Below are positions 24,627 to 33,918 of a DNA stretch of 64,000 bases, in pieces. The position numbers and the translations under genes are program-made. The notes beneath the pieces are model-generated. The model saw nothing but the letters and a program-made list of their open reading frames with translations, ran no database searches and was not told the DNA's origin. How positions within the stretch are numbered: position 1 is the first letter of the stretch; every line of letters begins with the position of its first letter. Origin of the DNA: Thalassospira sp. MCCC 1A03138 (GTDB lineage Bacteria > Pseudomonadota > Alphaproteobacteria > Rhodospirillales > Thalassospiraceae); NCBI RefSeq assembly GCF_002115785.1, contig NZ_JFJY01000001.1, positions 1 to 64,000 of the forward strand, read 5' to 3'.

Positions 24627-24875
24627 ATGATGAATGGACAAGTCAGCCTGGAAGCGCGCACGGCATGCGAAACCATGGGCAACCGCGCAGAGAAATCGGC
24701 GAATTCCAAGACCTTGACGCTTGGCCGCCTACTTCGCGCCGCCGCCGATTTCGTAATCAGAGCCTATAAAAGCCATAAAACCGATGCGGCTCTGATGCGA
24801 CTTAACGAATACCAACTGCGCGATATGGGTCTGGAGCGCACCCAAGATGGTAACCTGCGCGAAAGAATGTGGTGA
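24627..24875 (+). CDS. DUF1127 (YjiS-like) small protein, copy 1
   Basis: An 82-aa protein with a C-terminal DUF1127 segment (ADFVIRAYKSHKTDAALMRLNEYQLRDMGLERT pattern: R-L-x-x-L-x3-L-R-D-x-G-L). In alphaproteobacteria, small DUF1127 proteins have been linked to RNA maturation and phosphate/stress responses. AGGAGG stands 5-6 bp before the ATG. It is transcribed away from the LysR gene. Confidence 0.85.
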   Translation: MMNGQVSLEARTACETMGNRAEKSANSKTLTLGRLLRAAADFVIRAYKSHKTDAALMRLNEYQLRDMGLERTQDGNLRERMW

Positions 24876-24971
24876 CTACATCGAATTCAAAGCGGCCGTA
24901 CAATATCAGGGGATTGTGATCCCTGTTTTACCCGGCAATCGACACGCTTTGATATGCCTCCCTCAGGCAGC

Positions 24972-25005
24972 AAAAGAGATCCCACACGGGGTCTCTTTTT
25001 GTTTT
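24972..25005. terminator. Terminator between DUF1127 copy 1 and LysR copy 2
   Basis: Stem AAAAGAGATCCC/GGGGTCTCTTTT with loop ACAC and following TTTTTGTTTTT on the plus strand. It lies between convergent genes. Confidence 0.85.
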
Positions 25006-25875
25006 TCACACCTGAAATTCTGCCGAAATGCTGTCGGCGGCCTTGATCAGGGCATCCATGACAAGCCGCACACCGGGGGAGCGGCGCATATCGGGATGAA
25101 CAACCAGCCATGCGGTTTCGCGACTTTCACCCGCCGTATCGGCCCGGATCAGTTCAAGCCGTTCGTCACCATCGGCAAGGTAGCGTGGCAACACCCCCAC
25201 CCCGTGCCCGGCCGCGATGAATTGCCGCACCGATTCCGTATCATCGGCCCGAAACCGGCAGGGCAATTCCCGCCCCATGATATTACGCACCCATTCCTTT
25301 TTGGCCGCCCCATAGGACGTGTCCTCGTACCCGCAGAATTCCCAATCCTGTTCGGGGACGCGGTCACGATATCCGCGTGCGGCATAAAGACCGACCCCCA
25401 GTTCGACCAGCTTGCGCGTAATCAGGCCCGGTTCGCGCGGGGTAATCATGCGCACCGCAAGATCGGCTTCCCGACGGGCCAGATTGACCACGTTGGACGC
25501 ACCGATAATTTCAAATTCCAGCCCCTTATGCGCGGTCAGCAATTGCGCCAGACGGGGCGCAAACAAAACCCGTCCGGCAACCGGGGGCACGGATATCCGC
25601 ACCACACCGTGGGCGGCTTCATCGCCCCTGGCCTGCCGTTCAAAACCAAGCGCCTCTGCCTCGACCCGTTCGGCCACCGGCACAAGGTTCTGCCCCGCAG
25701 CCGTCAGTTGCCAGCCGCGCGGCAGACGATCAAACAGCTTGGTCCCCACCGCGTCTTCAAGCGCCTCAATCCGGCGGGCGACGGTGGTGTGTTCCTTGCG
25801 CAACCGTCGGGCGGCCCCGGAAAGGCTGCCTTCCTCGGCAAGGATCAGGAAATAGCGCAGGTCGTTCCAGTTCAT
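25006..25875 (-). CDS. LysR family regulator, copy 2 of a duplicated module
   Basis: A 289-aa LysR-type protein clearly paralogous to the one at 23627-24502: same opening (MNWNDLRYF, GSLSGAARRLRKEHTTVARR), same VVRISVPPVAGRVLFAPRL block and the same C-terminal VHPDMRRSPGVRLVMDAL. Divergent from a second DUF1127 gene. An alternative start two codons upstream (25881) is possible; 25875 matches copy 1. Confidence 0.9.
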   Translation of the reverse strand: MNWNDLRYFLILAEEGSLSGAARRLRKEHTTVARRIEALEDAVGTKLFDRLPRGWQLTAAGQNLVPVAERVEAEALGFERQARGDEAAHGVVRISVPPVAGRVLFAPRLAQLLTAHKGLEFEIIGASNVVNLARREADLAVRMITPREPGLITRKLVELGVGLYAARGYRDRVPEQDWEFCGYEDTSYGAAKKEWVRNIMGRELPCRFRADDTESVRQFIAAGHGVGVLPRYLADGDERLELIRADTAGESRETAWLVVHPDMRRSPGVRLVMDALIKAADSISAEFQV

Positions 25876-25920
25876 GTGCATGACCAGTCCATATGATCGT
25901 GGATCAACAGTTCCGTCTAT

Positions 25921-25943
25921 TTTTGCACATTAAATATGCAAAA
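25921..25943. promoter_or_regulatory. LysR-type operator between copy-2 LysR and DUF1127 genes
   Basis: Perfect inverted repeat TTTTGCA-N9-TGCAAAA, with a further TTTTGCATAT half-site at about 25963-25972 nearer the DUF1127 gene. The TTTGCA half-site resembles the TTGCGC/GCAAA half-sites of module 1. Confidence 0.65.
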
Positions 25944-26026
25944 CAACCAAATTCCCGTTTTATTTTGCATATGAGAGGATCAGGTCATCAACAGAACACG
26001 ACCTTTTGGAAAATCAGGAGGACATC

Positions 26027-26260
26027 ATGGCCTATCAGCCCCCGACCAAAGCACAGGACTTCAACATCCGCACCGACCCGATCGCCAACCGCGTCCCGTT
26101 TGGCCGCCTGATCAACAAGATCGCAAACTATTCGCTCGAAGCCCGCAAACGCAAAAACGAACGCGAAGTGATGGCGCATCTGAGCGACGATCAGCTTCGC
26201 GATGTTGGCCTGCAACGCACATTTGATGGCAACCAGTGGCGCGTTACACGCATTGTCTGA
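26027..26260 (+). CDS. DUF1127 small protein, copy 2
   Basis: A 77-aa protein ending in a DUF1127 motif (EVMAHLSDDQLRDVGLQRT) with a basic helix before it (SLEARKRKNEREV). The ATG at 26027 has AGGAGGACATC immediately upstream, so the longer frame from 26006 was rejected. Paired with LysR copy 2. Its relation to copy 1 is seen in the shared FGRL/LGRLL and LRDVGLQRT/LRDMGLERT segments. Confidence 0.86.
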   Translation: MAYQPPTKAQDFNIRTDPIANRVPFGRLINKIANYSLEARKRKNEREVMAHLSDDQLRDVGLQRTFDGNQWRVTRIV

Positions 26261-26284
26261 TGAATATCCCCCCGCCCACCAATG

Positions 26285-26314
26285 AAAAAGGAGCCCGTGA
26301 CGGGCTCCTTTTTT
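26285..26314. terminator. Bidirectional terminator between DUF1127 copy 2 and eda
   Basis: Stem AAAGGAGCCCG/CGGGCTCCTTT with 3-nt loop TGA and T runs on both strands, between convergent genes. Confidence 0.92.
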
Positions 26315-26335
26315 GCAGTCGTCTATCAGGGGCAA

Positions 26336-26977
26336 TCAGCCGCGCAGTTCGGCAACCTTGTCGGTCGCTTCCTGTGCAAGACGGGTGATGGTTGCCCAGT
26401 CACCAGCCTTGACCGCATCCTTGGGTGCCACCCATGAACCGCCGACGGTGATGATGTTTGGCAGGGCCAGATAATCACCAAGATTTGCCAGCGACACACC
26501 ACCCGTCGGGCAGAATTTGACCTGCGGCAGTGGCCCGGACAGGGCTTTGAGCATCGAAACACCACCCTGCTGTTCGGCGGGGAAGAATTTCAACATGTCA
26601 TAGCCATGATCGATCAGGTTCATGATTTCCGACGGTGTGCCCGCACCGGGCAGCAATGGAACGCCGGTATCCTTGGCAGCCTTCAGAAGGCCGTCGGTAT
26701 GACCGGGGGAAACAGCAAAGGCACAGCCGATTTCAGCCATCCGTTCCATCTGCTTGGCATTGATCACGGTGCCCGCACCGGTAATCGCATCTGGCACTTC
26801 GGCGATGATGCGTTGGATGCTTTCTTCGGCCGCGGCACTGCGCAGGGTGATTTCAAGCACCGGCAAACCACCGGCAACCAGCGCCTTTGCAAGCGGAACG
26901 GCATCATTGACGTCTTCAATCACCAGAACCGGCACGACCGGTGCCTTGGACAGAATTTCGCGTGACGAAAGGCTCAT
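26336..26977 (-). CDS. eda: KDPG aldolase (2-keto-3-deoxy-6-phosphogluconate aldolase)
   Basis: A 213-aa class I aldolase that splits KDPG into pyruvate and glyceraldehyde-3-phosphate, the last Entner-Doudoroff step. Key segments are [14 protein letters not shown] (catalytic Glu), [23 protein letters not shown] with the Schiff-base Lys, and [13 protein letters not shown] phosphate loop. It is the final gene of a zwf-pgl-edd-glk-eda operon, 21 bp after glk. Confidence 0.95.
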   Translation of the reverse strand: MSLSSREILSKAPVVPVLVIEDVNDAVPLAKALVAGGLPVLEITLRSAAAEESIQRIIAEVPDAITGAGTVINAKQMERMAEIGCAFAVSPGHTDGLLKAAKDTGVPLLPGAGTPSEIMNLIDHGYDMLKFFPAEQQGGVSMLKALSGPLPQVKFCPTGGVSLANLGDYLALPNIITVGGSWVAPKDAVKAGDWATITRLAQEATDKVAELRG

Positions 26978-26998
26978 AAGGTATCCTCCAGTTTTCGG

Positions 26999-27937
26999 TC
27001 AGGCCGTCAAAATCTTGGCACAACCGAGCAGGGCCGGGTATTTCGCCGTCATCAGGCGCACCGGCACATCATTCATTAAATCATGGAAACGGCCTTTGGC
27101 GATCATACGATCCTTAAGGCCGCTTTGTTTCATAAAGTCGGCAATGCGCGGACCAATACCGCCACCGATAAATACGCCGTCAAATGCGCCAAGCGTCAGG
27201 ACCAGATCACCGGCCACCCCGCCCATGAACAGACAGAACCGATCCAGAACCTTAAGGCAAAGCGGATCATTTTTCTGCATGGCATTTTCAACGATTTCAG
27301 CGGCACTGAGCGGTGTCACATCAATCCCGTCAATGGCAGCAAGCGCGCGATAGAGGTTTTCAAGCCCCATGCCCGACAGGATGCGTTCAGCCGACACACG
27401 ACCCAGCTCAGCCGTCAGGAATTTGACGATTTCATAATCAAGATCATCCACGGCGGGCAACGACACATGGCCGCCTTCTCCCTGAATCGGAATCCAGTGA
27501 TCGTCATGGCGCAGAAGCCCCGAAACGCCAAGCCCGGTCCCCGCCCCGATCACCGCCAATGGCAATCCCGGGCGCCCGGGACCATCAAACAGCGTGATCA
27601 GGTCTTCGTCGCCAAGATAGGGTACGGACATCGCAAGGCCGGTAAAGTCATTGACCACCACCAGACGGTCCAGACCAAATTCGGCCTTGAGCGCGTTTTT
27701 GGAAAACACCCACGGGTTATTGGTGAATTTGATGATGTCTGCGGATGCCGGGCAGGCCACGGCAACCGCAAATTCATTCAGATTCGCGCAATCGGTTTTC
27801 ACCATGAAATCCCGCATGGCATCGCCGATGGTCGCATAATCGCGGACCGGCAATGTCATCGGTGATTGCGGATTTCCATTTTCGTCAATCCAGGCAAAGC
27901 GGGCGTTGGTACCGCCGATATCACCAACCAGCCGCAT
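26999..27937 (-). CDS. glk: Glucokinase
   Basis: A 312-aa group A glucokinase phosphorylating glucose with ATP. The start LVGDIGGTNARFAWIDENG is the phosphate-binding motif; VVNDFTGLAMSVPYLG and GAGTGLGVSGL and the E-G-G-H segment (QGEGGHVSLP) are typical. Its ATG overlaps the edd stop by one base (TAATG). It feeds glucose-6-phosphate to zwf in the same operon. Confidence 0.95.
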   Translation of the reverse strand: MRLVGDIGGTNARFAWIDENGNPQSPMTLPVRDYATIGDAMRDFMVKTDCANLNEFAVAVACPASADIIKFTNNPWVFSKNALKAEFGLDRLVVVNDFTGLAMSVPYLGDEDLITLFDGPGRPGLPLAVIGAGTGLGVSGLLRHDDHWIPIQGEGGHVSLPAVDDLDYEIVKFLTAELGRVSAERILSGMGLENLYRALAAIDGIDVTPLSAAEIVENAMQKNDPLCLKVLDRFCLFMGGVAGDLVLTLGAFDGVFIGGGIGPRIADFMKQSGLKDRMIAKGRFHDLMNDVPVRLMTAKYPALLGCAKILTA

Positions 27938-29775
27938 TATGCTACCTCGACCTCGGCTGCCCCCGGAAGCACCGCACTGGCACCTAGTTCGGCCAGTCCG
28001 ACATGTTCGCGGAAGACACCGAACAATTCACGACCGAAACCGGTCTGATGTTCGGCCTTGTTATCAAAGGTGGCGAAGTCACGTTTGGCCAGCTCGGCCT
28101 CGGTCACGTTCAGGATCAGTTCGCCGGTTTCGGCATCAAGACGCACGATATCGCCGTCTTTCACCTTGGCAATCGGACCATTCATCATGGCTTCGGGGGT
28201 GACATGGATTGCCGCCGGGACCTTGCCCGATGCGCCCGACATGCGGCCATCGGTGACAAGGGCGACCTTGTAACCAAGGTCCTGCAATACGCCAAGCGGC
28301 GGAGTCAGTTTGTGCAGTTCCGGCATGCCATTGGCCTTGGCACCCTGGAAACGAACGACGCAGACAACGTCGCGATGCAGTTTGCCGTCCTTGAACGCCT
28401 GCATCATTTCTTCCTGCGAGGTAAAGACCGCAGCCGGGGCTTCGACCACGCGGTTTTCAGGCTTCACAGCCGAGACCTTGATCACAGAACGGCCAAGGTT
28501 GCCCGACAGCATGCGAAGGCCGCCATCGGCACTGAATGCCTTTTCGGCCGGGCGCAGGATTTCCTCGTCATGGCTGGTGGCCGGGGCATCGCGCCACGAC
28601 AATTTGCCATTATCCAGATACGGCTCGGTCCCATAGGCCGCCATGCCGCCGGTATGGATGGTCTGAAGATCGGGATGCAGAAGACCGTTTTTCAGAAGGT
28701 CGCTGATCACAAAGCCCATGCCGCCCGCGGCGTGGAAATGGTTCACATCGGCCTGCCCGTTCGGATAAACGCGGCACAGCAAAGGCACAAGTTTCGACAA
28801 TTCATCGAAATCTTCCCAGCGCAGTTCGATACCCGCCGCGCGCGCCATCGCGGGAAGATGCAGGGTATGGTTGGTCGACCCACCGGTCGCAAGCAGACCG
28901 ATAATGCCGTTCACGAATGCCTTTTCATCCAGAATTTTGCCAACCGGACGGTAATCATTGCCAAGTTTGGTGATCTGAAGCGCACGACGGGCGGCTTCTT
29001 CGGTCAGGGCATCACGCAGGTCGGTGTTCGGATTGACGAACGCCGCACCGGGCAAATGCAGGCCCATGATTTCCATCAGCATCTGGTTGGAGTTCGCCGT
29101 ACCATAGAAGGTACAGGTCCCCGGGCTGTGATAGGACGCGGTTTCCGCTTCAAGCAATTCCTTGCGGCCGACTTTGCCTTGAGCGTAAAGCTGCCGGATG
29201 CGGGCCTTTTCATTGTTGGGCAAACCGGACGGCATCGGACCGGCAGGGACAAACACCGCCGGAATGTGGCCATAGGCAAGTGCGCCCATCACCAGACCCG
29301 GTACGATTTTATCGCAGACACCAAGATAAAGAGCGGCATCAAACACATCATGGGACAGCGATACCGCCGTCGACATCGCAATCACATCCCGCGAAAACAG
29401 GGACAGTTCCATGCCCGGGCGGCCTTGCGTCACGCCATCGCACATGGCGGGCACGCCACCGGCAACCTGTGCGGTTGCGCCGGCTTCGAACACAGCCTTT
29501 TTGATGCGGTCGGGATAGACGCCAAGCGGCTGATGGGCGGACAGCATATCGTTATAGGATGTCACGATGCCCAGATTGGCACCCTCGTCGCCATTGATGC
29601 GTTCCTTGTCCGCCGCACTGCAGCCCGCAGACGCATGGGCAAGGTTGCCGCATGACAGGGATGAGCGATGCGGGCGGTCGGACGCGGCGGCTTCGATGCG
29701 TTCCAGATAGGCCTCGCGGGTGGGCTTGGAACGTTCGATGATGCGTTTGGTAATCTGTTCTAATTCACGTTTCAT
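27937..29775 (-). CDS. edd: 6-Phosphogluconate dehydratase
   Basis: A 612-aa iron-sulfur dehydratase of the IlvD/Edd family that makes KDPG from 6-phosphogluconate. Cluster-linked segments are visible: [33 protein letters not shown] and [15 protein letters not shown]. The start at 29775 ([11 protein letters not shown]) follows AAAGG about 10 bp upstream; a 12-codon longer frame is not conserved-looking. It follows pgl by 5 bp. Confidence 0.95.
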   Translation of the reverse strand: MKRELEQITKRIIERSKPTREAYLERIEAAASDRPHRSSLSCGNLAHASAGCSAADKERINGDEGANLGIVTSYNDMLSAHQPLGVYPDRIKKAVFEAGATAQVAGGVPAMCDGVTQGRPGMELSLFSRDVIAMSTAVSLSHDVFDAALYLGVCDKIVPGLVMGALAYGHIPAVFVPAGPMPSGLPNNEKARIRQLYAQGKVGRKELLEAETASYHSPGTCTFYGTANSNQMLMEIMGLHLPGAAFVNPNTDLRDALTEEAARRALQITKLGNDYRPVGKILDEKAFVNGIIGLLATGGSTNHTLHLPAMARAAGIELRWEDFDELSKLVPLLCRVYPNGQADVNHFHAAGGMGFVISDLLKNGLLHPDLQTIHTGGMAAYGTEPYLDNGKLSWRDAPATSHDEEILRPAEKAFSADGGLRMLSGNLGRSVIKVSAVKPENRVVEAPAAVFTSQEEMMQAFKDGKLHRDVVCVVRFQGAKANGMPELHKLTPPLGVLQDLGYKVALVTDGRMSGASGKVPAAIHVTPEAMMNGPIAKVKDGDIVRLDAETGELILNVTEAELAKRDFATFDNKAEHQTGFGRELFGVFREHVGLAELGASAVLPGAAEVEVA

Positions 29776-29780
29776 GGGGT

Positions 29781-30500
29781 TCAGCCTTTCGGGTTCTCGG
29801 CGCTCCACCACAGATCGACGGGGATGTCAGTCTGCTGCAAGATTGCGCGAACCGGCATTTCTTCGATCTCGGTGCCGTTTTTCGCGGTTTCAAAGGTCGA
29901 CCATTTGGATTGTCCGGTAATATGGATGCCAATATACCGGGCATTAAGGATGGCGGGCAAAGTCATGCTGATGCGCGGGACCGGGGATACGGTAGGACGC
30001 GCGGCGGCAACCAGTTCGCCATGGGCGGGATAAAGTCCCTTTTGCAGGGCATCGGGCGCGGATGACGGGAACAGGGATGCCGTGTGGCCATCATCCCCCA
30101 TGCCCAGATACACGATATCAAGCGGCCAGTTCAGATCGGTGCGAAGGCGGCTTGAAACCGTTGAAATTGCGTCTTCGGGATTGGCATCGCCGGTTTTCAG
30201 CGACACAAAACGCGCATGCTGGGCTTCATTGATCAGGAAATGATCGCGAACCAGCTTTTCGTTTGACTGATCGTCATCCAGCCCCACCCAGCGATCATCG
30301 CCAAGAGTCACGGTGACTTTCGACCAGTCCAGTTTGACGGTCGAGAGTTTTTCAAAAAGCGGTTTGGGAAAACGTCCACCGGCCACCGCCATGCTGGCAT
30401 GGCCGCGGGTCGCAATGGCGAATTCAAGGCGTTCCACGGTTTCCTTGACCATGGCCGCAAGCATGTCATCGCCGCTTTGGAAAATGCGTTCGTTTGTCAT
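29781..30500 (-). CDS. pgl: 6-Phosphogluconolactonase
   Basis: A 239-aa lactonase of the SOL/DevB family converting 6-phosphogluconolactone to 6-phosphogluconate. Blocks seen are [25 protein letters not shown] and [16 protein letters not shown], then [18 protein letters not shown]. The chosen start MTNERIF gives the usual family length; an in-frame ATG at 30575, only 4 bp after the zwf stop, would add 25 residues and is possible through translational coupling. Confidence 0.92.
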   Translation of the reverse strand: MTNERIFQSGDDMLAAMVKETVERLEFAIATRGHASMAVAGGRFPKPLFEKLSTVKLDWSKVTVTLGDDRWVGLDDDQSNEKLVRDHFLINEAQHARFVSLKTGDANPEDAISTVSSRLRTDLNWPLDIVYLGMGDDGHTASLFPSSAPDALQKGLYPAHGELVAAARPTVSPVPRISMTLPAILNARYIGIHITGQSKWSTFETAKNGTEIEEMPVRAILQQTDIPVDLWWSAENPKG

Positions 30501-30579
30501 GTCTTCGTCCAGAAAATTGGGAACCGGTTCATCGTCACGCAAGGCCGCCACACCAAAAGGTGTTGCGACCCGCATGTCA

Positions 30580-32085
30580 TCAGAACCCGGCTTCTTCGTT
30601 CCAGGTCCGGCCGTCACGCTCGATCAGCGCAATGGCCGCCGAAGGCCCCCACGTGCCCGAGGTATATCCCTTGGGCGTGATGTGATTGCTTTGCCATGCT
30701 TCCTGAATGGCATCGACCCACTGCCAGGCAATATCCTGCTCGTCACGGCGGACGAACAGCGTGTTATTGCCATCAATCGCATCGAGCAAAAGACGTTCAT
30801 AAGCATCCGGGCTGCGCCCGCCGAATGCCTCGGCAAAGGACAGGTTAAGCGCCGTCGGACGCAGGCGCACAAGGCCCGGCCCCGGATTCTTGGTATTCAG
30901 AACCAGATGGATGCCGTCATCAGGCTGCAGGCGCAGAACAAGGCGGTTGGCCTGATAATTGGTCATGGATTTTGCCAGCGGGAAAATCTGGTGCGGCACA
31001 TCGCGGAACTGGATGACAATTTCCGAATGACGTTTCGGCAAACGTTTACCCGTCCGCAGATAGAACGGCACACCAGCCCAGCGCCAGTTGTTCAGTTCAG
31101 CCCGAATGGCCACAAAGGTCTCGGTGGTGCTGTCGATATTGGCGCCTTCTTCTTCAAGATAGCCCGGGACTTCCTTGCCACCGACGGCACCATTGCGGTA
31201 CTGGCCGCGCACGGTTGCGCTGTCGATATTGGAATCGTTGATCGGTTTCAGCGCCTTGAGCACCTTGACCTTTTCATCACGCACCGCGTCCTGATCGAGA
31301 ACATGCGGGGCTTCCATCGCGACAAGGCAGAGAAGCTGCAACATATGGTTCTGAACCATGTCGCGCATCGCACCGGCATCGTCATAATAGGACCAGCGCC
31401 CTTCGACGCCAACTTCCTCGCCAACCGTGATCTGCACGTGATCAATATGCGCGCTGTTCCACAATGGCTCGAACATCGCATTGGCAAAGCGCAGGATCAG
31501 AAGGTTCTGCACCGTTTCCTTGCCAAGATAATGGTCGATACGGAATATCTGGTGTTCTTCGAAGACTTCACCGATCTGGCCGTTGATTTCACGGCAGCTT
31601 TCAAGATCGTGGCCCAGCGGCTTTTCAAGCACAACGCGCGAATTCGGCGTTACCAGACCGGCTTTCTTGAGGTTAAAGGCCATATCGGCAAACAGCGACG
31701 GGCTGGTCGAGAAATAATAGACACGGTCCCGATCCGGCTGATCGGCAAGTTTTTCATGCAGGATTTTGAAGCCGGTTTCATCCCCGGCGGATACCTGAAC
31801 ATAGGCGATGCGCGCGGCAAACTTTTTCCAGACCTTGGCGTCAAATTCGCCTTTGGGAATGTATTTTTTTCCGGCTTCTTCCAACTTGGTGCGGAATTCG
31901 TCATCGGAATGTTCGCTGCGCGAGGCGCCGAAAATGCGGGTGGAATCATCGAAACGCCCGGTACGTTCCATTTCGTAAAGCGCGGGGAAAAGTTTGCGTA
32001 ACGCCAAATCTCCGGTCCCACCGAAAATCACGATATCAGCGATACGATGCTTCAGCCGTTGGCGCTGCGTCGTCGTTTGTGTCAT
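30580..32085 (-). CDS. zwf: Glucose-6-phosphate 1-dehydrogenase
   Basis: A 501-aa enzyme oxidising glucose-6-phosphate with NADP+ or NAD+. The coenzyme motif IVIFGGTGDLALRKLFPAL (residues 18-36), the active-site block FRIDHYLGKETVQN near 180 and the EKPLGHD segment are all intact. It begins the Entner-Doudoroff operon zwf-pgl-edd-glk-eda on the minus strand. Confidence 0.96.
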   Translation of the reverse strand: MTQTTTQRQRLKHRIADIVIFGGTGDLALRKLFPALYEMERTGRFDDSTRIFGASRSEHSDDEFRTKLEEAGKKYIPKGEFDAKVWKKFAARIAYVQVSAGDETGFKILHEKLADQPDRDRVYYFSTSPSLFADMAFNLKKAGLVTPNSRVVLEKPLGHDLESCREINGQIGEVFEEHQIFRIDHYLGKETVQNLLILRFANAMFEPLWNSAHIDHVQITVGEEVGVEGRWSYYDDAGAMRDMVQNHMLQLLCLVAMEAPHVLDQDAVRDEKVKVLKALKPINDSNIDSATVRGQYRNGAVGGKEVPGYLEEEGANIDSTTETFVAIRAELNNWRWAGVPFYLRTGKRLPKRHSEIVIQFRDVPHQIFPLAKSMTNYQANRLVLRLQPDDGIHLVLNTKNPGPGLVRLRPTALNLSFAEAFGGRSPDAYERLLLDAIDGNNTLFVRRDEQDIAWQWVDAIQEAWQSNHITPKGYTSGTWGPSAAIALIERDGRTWNEEAGF

Positions 32086-32236
32086 CTTGCCCTAAGCCTT
32101 CCAAGCGAACTGCTTTGCTCTCACTCGTTTCCTCCCCGTCGTAAAGGTGGGATCCCGAGCCCGAAGGGCTCTGGCAAACGACCGGGCCACGGTATTTACC
32201 GTGTTGGCAGGCGCCGGGTTTTCGCCCCGTCACCGC

Positions 32237-32629
32237 CTATCCTGTTGCCAGCTGGGCTCTGAGCGGTTCGTTATCCACATCAAGGCGCCGTCTGGCTTGT
32301 CCGTTCTGATCGAACAGATAGTAATCTTCCACCCGGGCATGAATGCCAATGGATGATCCTGTTACAATTGCCGTGTCACCCGTGACACGGGCAACAAACA
32401 GTTCATCACCATCGGCCTGCACATAGACGAGCCCCGCCTCGCCCAGATGTTCAACCACTTCGACCGTACCTGACAGCAATGCCGTGTCCTGATCGGCAAG
32501 GCTGCAATGTTCCGGTCTGATGCCCACTGTTACACGATCTCCGGCGTCAAGACCACTGCCATCAACAGGCAGCGCCACCTCTTTACCGGAATCCAGTTTA
32601 ACCGTAACAGTTTGTTGCGAAAGGACCAT
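32237..32629 (-). pseudogene. C-terminal OB/TOBE fragment of a sugar ABC transporter ATPase (MalK/UgpC-like)
   Basis: The 130-aa frame reads like the C-terminal regulatory domain of MalK-type ATPases: VTVKLDSGKEVALPVDGSGL, AGDRVTVGIRPEHCSLAD, and later GSSIGIHARVEDYYLFDQNG. No Walker A, signature or Walker B region exists; an in-frame TGA at 32650-32648 closes the frame just upstream. In related organisms a glucoside or sugar ABC transporter stands in front of zwf and edd, so this is most simply the leftover of a deleted transporter operon. A free-standing expressed TOBE domain cannot be excluded. Confidence 0.7.
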
Positions 32630-32650
32630 AACAACCAGGGGAATAAATCA

Positions 32651-33041
32651 CCGATAGAACGCAGCATAAAACCCGCAATAAATTGATTTTACCGGGAAAA
32701 AGACCCTGTTGATAGCACTCTCCCAAACAGCCGGAGAATGCGTCATATCTTTCAGTTAATCGATCGCGCATATAAAGTGACAACGCCATCATGCAACATA
32801 TAATCCCCGAGAAACTCAATTTTTCATGAAGTTCCTGCGTAAATCGCGCAGCAGTTTGAGGTTGCCATTCCGCGTTTGTACACCGTCTTGCGAAGACTCG
32901 CGCCAAAGCGTTGGTTTCTGCGGGTTTCATTCAACCTGATACCGGTCATGCACCGCCGATGTTCTCATTTTCCTTCGAAAGACAAGAACATCGAGACCAT
33001 ATAAATTTCATTGAAAATCAATAACTTAAATATTTTATCGG
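32651..33041. other. Gene-free interval upstream of the TOBE remnant
   Basis: AT-richer than its surroundings; I see no supported gene or further transporter fragment. It probably holds the scar of the deletion and a promoter. Confidence 0.45.
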
Positions 33042-33075
33042 CTTTTGTTCTAATTTTGTTCTTGTGAGAACAAAA
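33042..33075 (+). promoter_or_regulatory. Palindrome and extra half-site before a 43-aa membrane protein
   Basis: TTTTGTTCT-N4-AGAACAAAA (33054-33075) is a perfect 9-bp inverted repeat; another TTTTGTTCTA half-site lies 11 bp upstream (33043-33052). It sits about 45 bp before the start codon and looks like a repressor or activator operator. Confidence 0.6.
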
Positions 33076-33120
33076 CAGGATCAGTATGGTTTCTTCAGAC
33101 AGATTGAGGAGGACACAGCC

Positions 33121-33252
33121 ATGATGAAGTTGCTTGAAAATCCGAACCGCCTGAACGAGCTTTGCAGCACGGTTGCCGTGGTCGGAAGCACCGGATTTTT
33201 CCTGTTCGTTATCGGACTGGGAATGGCGCAAACCCTTCGCGGTCTGATCTGA
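33121..33252 (+). CDS. Small single-span membrane protein, unknown function
   Basis: A 43-aa protein with a polar N-terminal part (MKLLENPNRLNELCSTV) and one hydrophobic helix (VVGSTGFFLFVIGLGMAQTL). A very good ribosome binding site (GAGGAGG, 11 bp upstream) and a nearby terminator at 33422 argue that it is real. A frame extending to 33064 runs through the operator and was not accepted. No family was recognised. Confidence 0.65.
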   Translation: MMKLLENPNRLNELCSTVAVVGSTGFFLFVIGLGMAQTLRGLI

Positions 33253-33421
33253 TCAAAGCTCATACCTTTTACGAGACCCGGATGGACTTCCCATCCAAGG
33301 TGACGACCGGCAGGCAACCCCGCACCCATACCCTGTCCCGTCTGTCGGTCGTCCCTCTTCCATCGGTCCGGGTCACGTAAATTGTAACCTGCATATTACT
33401 TTCGTTATTCCGCGCTACTTG

Positions 33422-33455
33422 ACGCTGCTGTTTCCCCGACAGCAGCGTTTTTCTT
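33422..33455 (+). terminator. Rho-independent terminator downstream of the 43-aa gene
   Basis: Stem ACGCTGCTG/CAGCAGCGT with loop TTTCCCCGA and TTTTTCTTT tail. Confidence 0.9.
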
Positions 33456-33548
33456 TGATTGGTTCTTTCGGACCTCGAGTCCCGCAGATACTAGACTATT
33501 GTATATATCAAAACGGATTTCCCCCATCTTTCAGGGAAAAACTATTAT

Positions 33549-33577
33549 TGCAACGCAACAACTTACGCTGCATTGCA
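33549..33577 (+). promoter_or_regulatory. Two TGC-N3-GCA sites upstream of phaZ (PhaR-like operators)
   Basis: TGCAACGCA (33549-33557) and TGCATTGCA (33569-33577) have centres exactly 20 bp apart, two helical turns. PhaR of polyhydroxyalkanoate-producing alphaproteobacteria binds TGC/GCA dyads of this kind. They lie 340 bp before phaZ; the remainder of 33253-33918 shows no gene. Confidence 0.5.
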
Positions 33578-33918
33578 AAATTTCACTCGACAGCACCCCT
33601 AATGTTGGTTTGAATCAAGGTGAAAAACGAAAGTTTGGAAATTCATCATACTTTTAGGCTATTGATTGAAACCTGAAGTATCGTAGGATTCTGATGAATT
33701 GCAGGATTTCTGTTTATCGTGATTTTGCGGTGCCTTAGCCCGCAATGATCTGATCCCCGGATGGTCACCCGCAAAAAAACGGCCGGACGCGGGTTCAGAA
33801 CTTACGAAAATCAGAAGGCCTGCCCACCGGAAATCCTTTCGGAAAAATGCAGCCGGGGACCAACACGGTCGATGCACCCCACCACCGAACCTTTGCATCA
33901 CCGGGGAGTGAGAGATTA

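Noticed and set aside
28003..29655. A 550-aa open frame on the plus strand across the edd gene
   Set aside because: It is antisense to a fully conserved 6-phosphogluconate dehydratase and has His/Arg/Gln-rich shadow composition without a ribosome binding site.
30313..32001. A 562-aa plus-strand frame opposite zwf and pgl
   Set aside because: Antisense shadow of two intact Entner-Doudoroff genes, no family resemblance.
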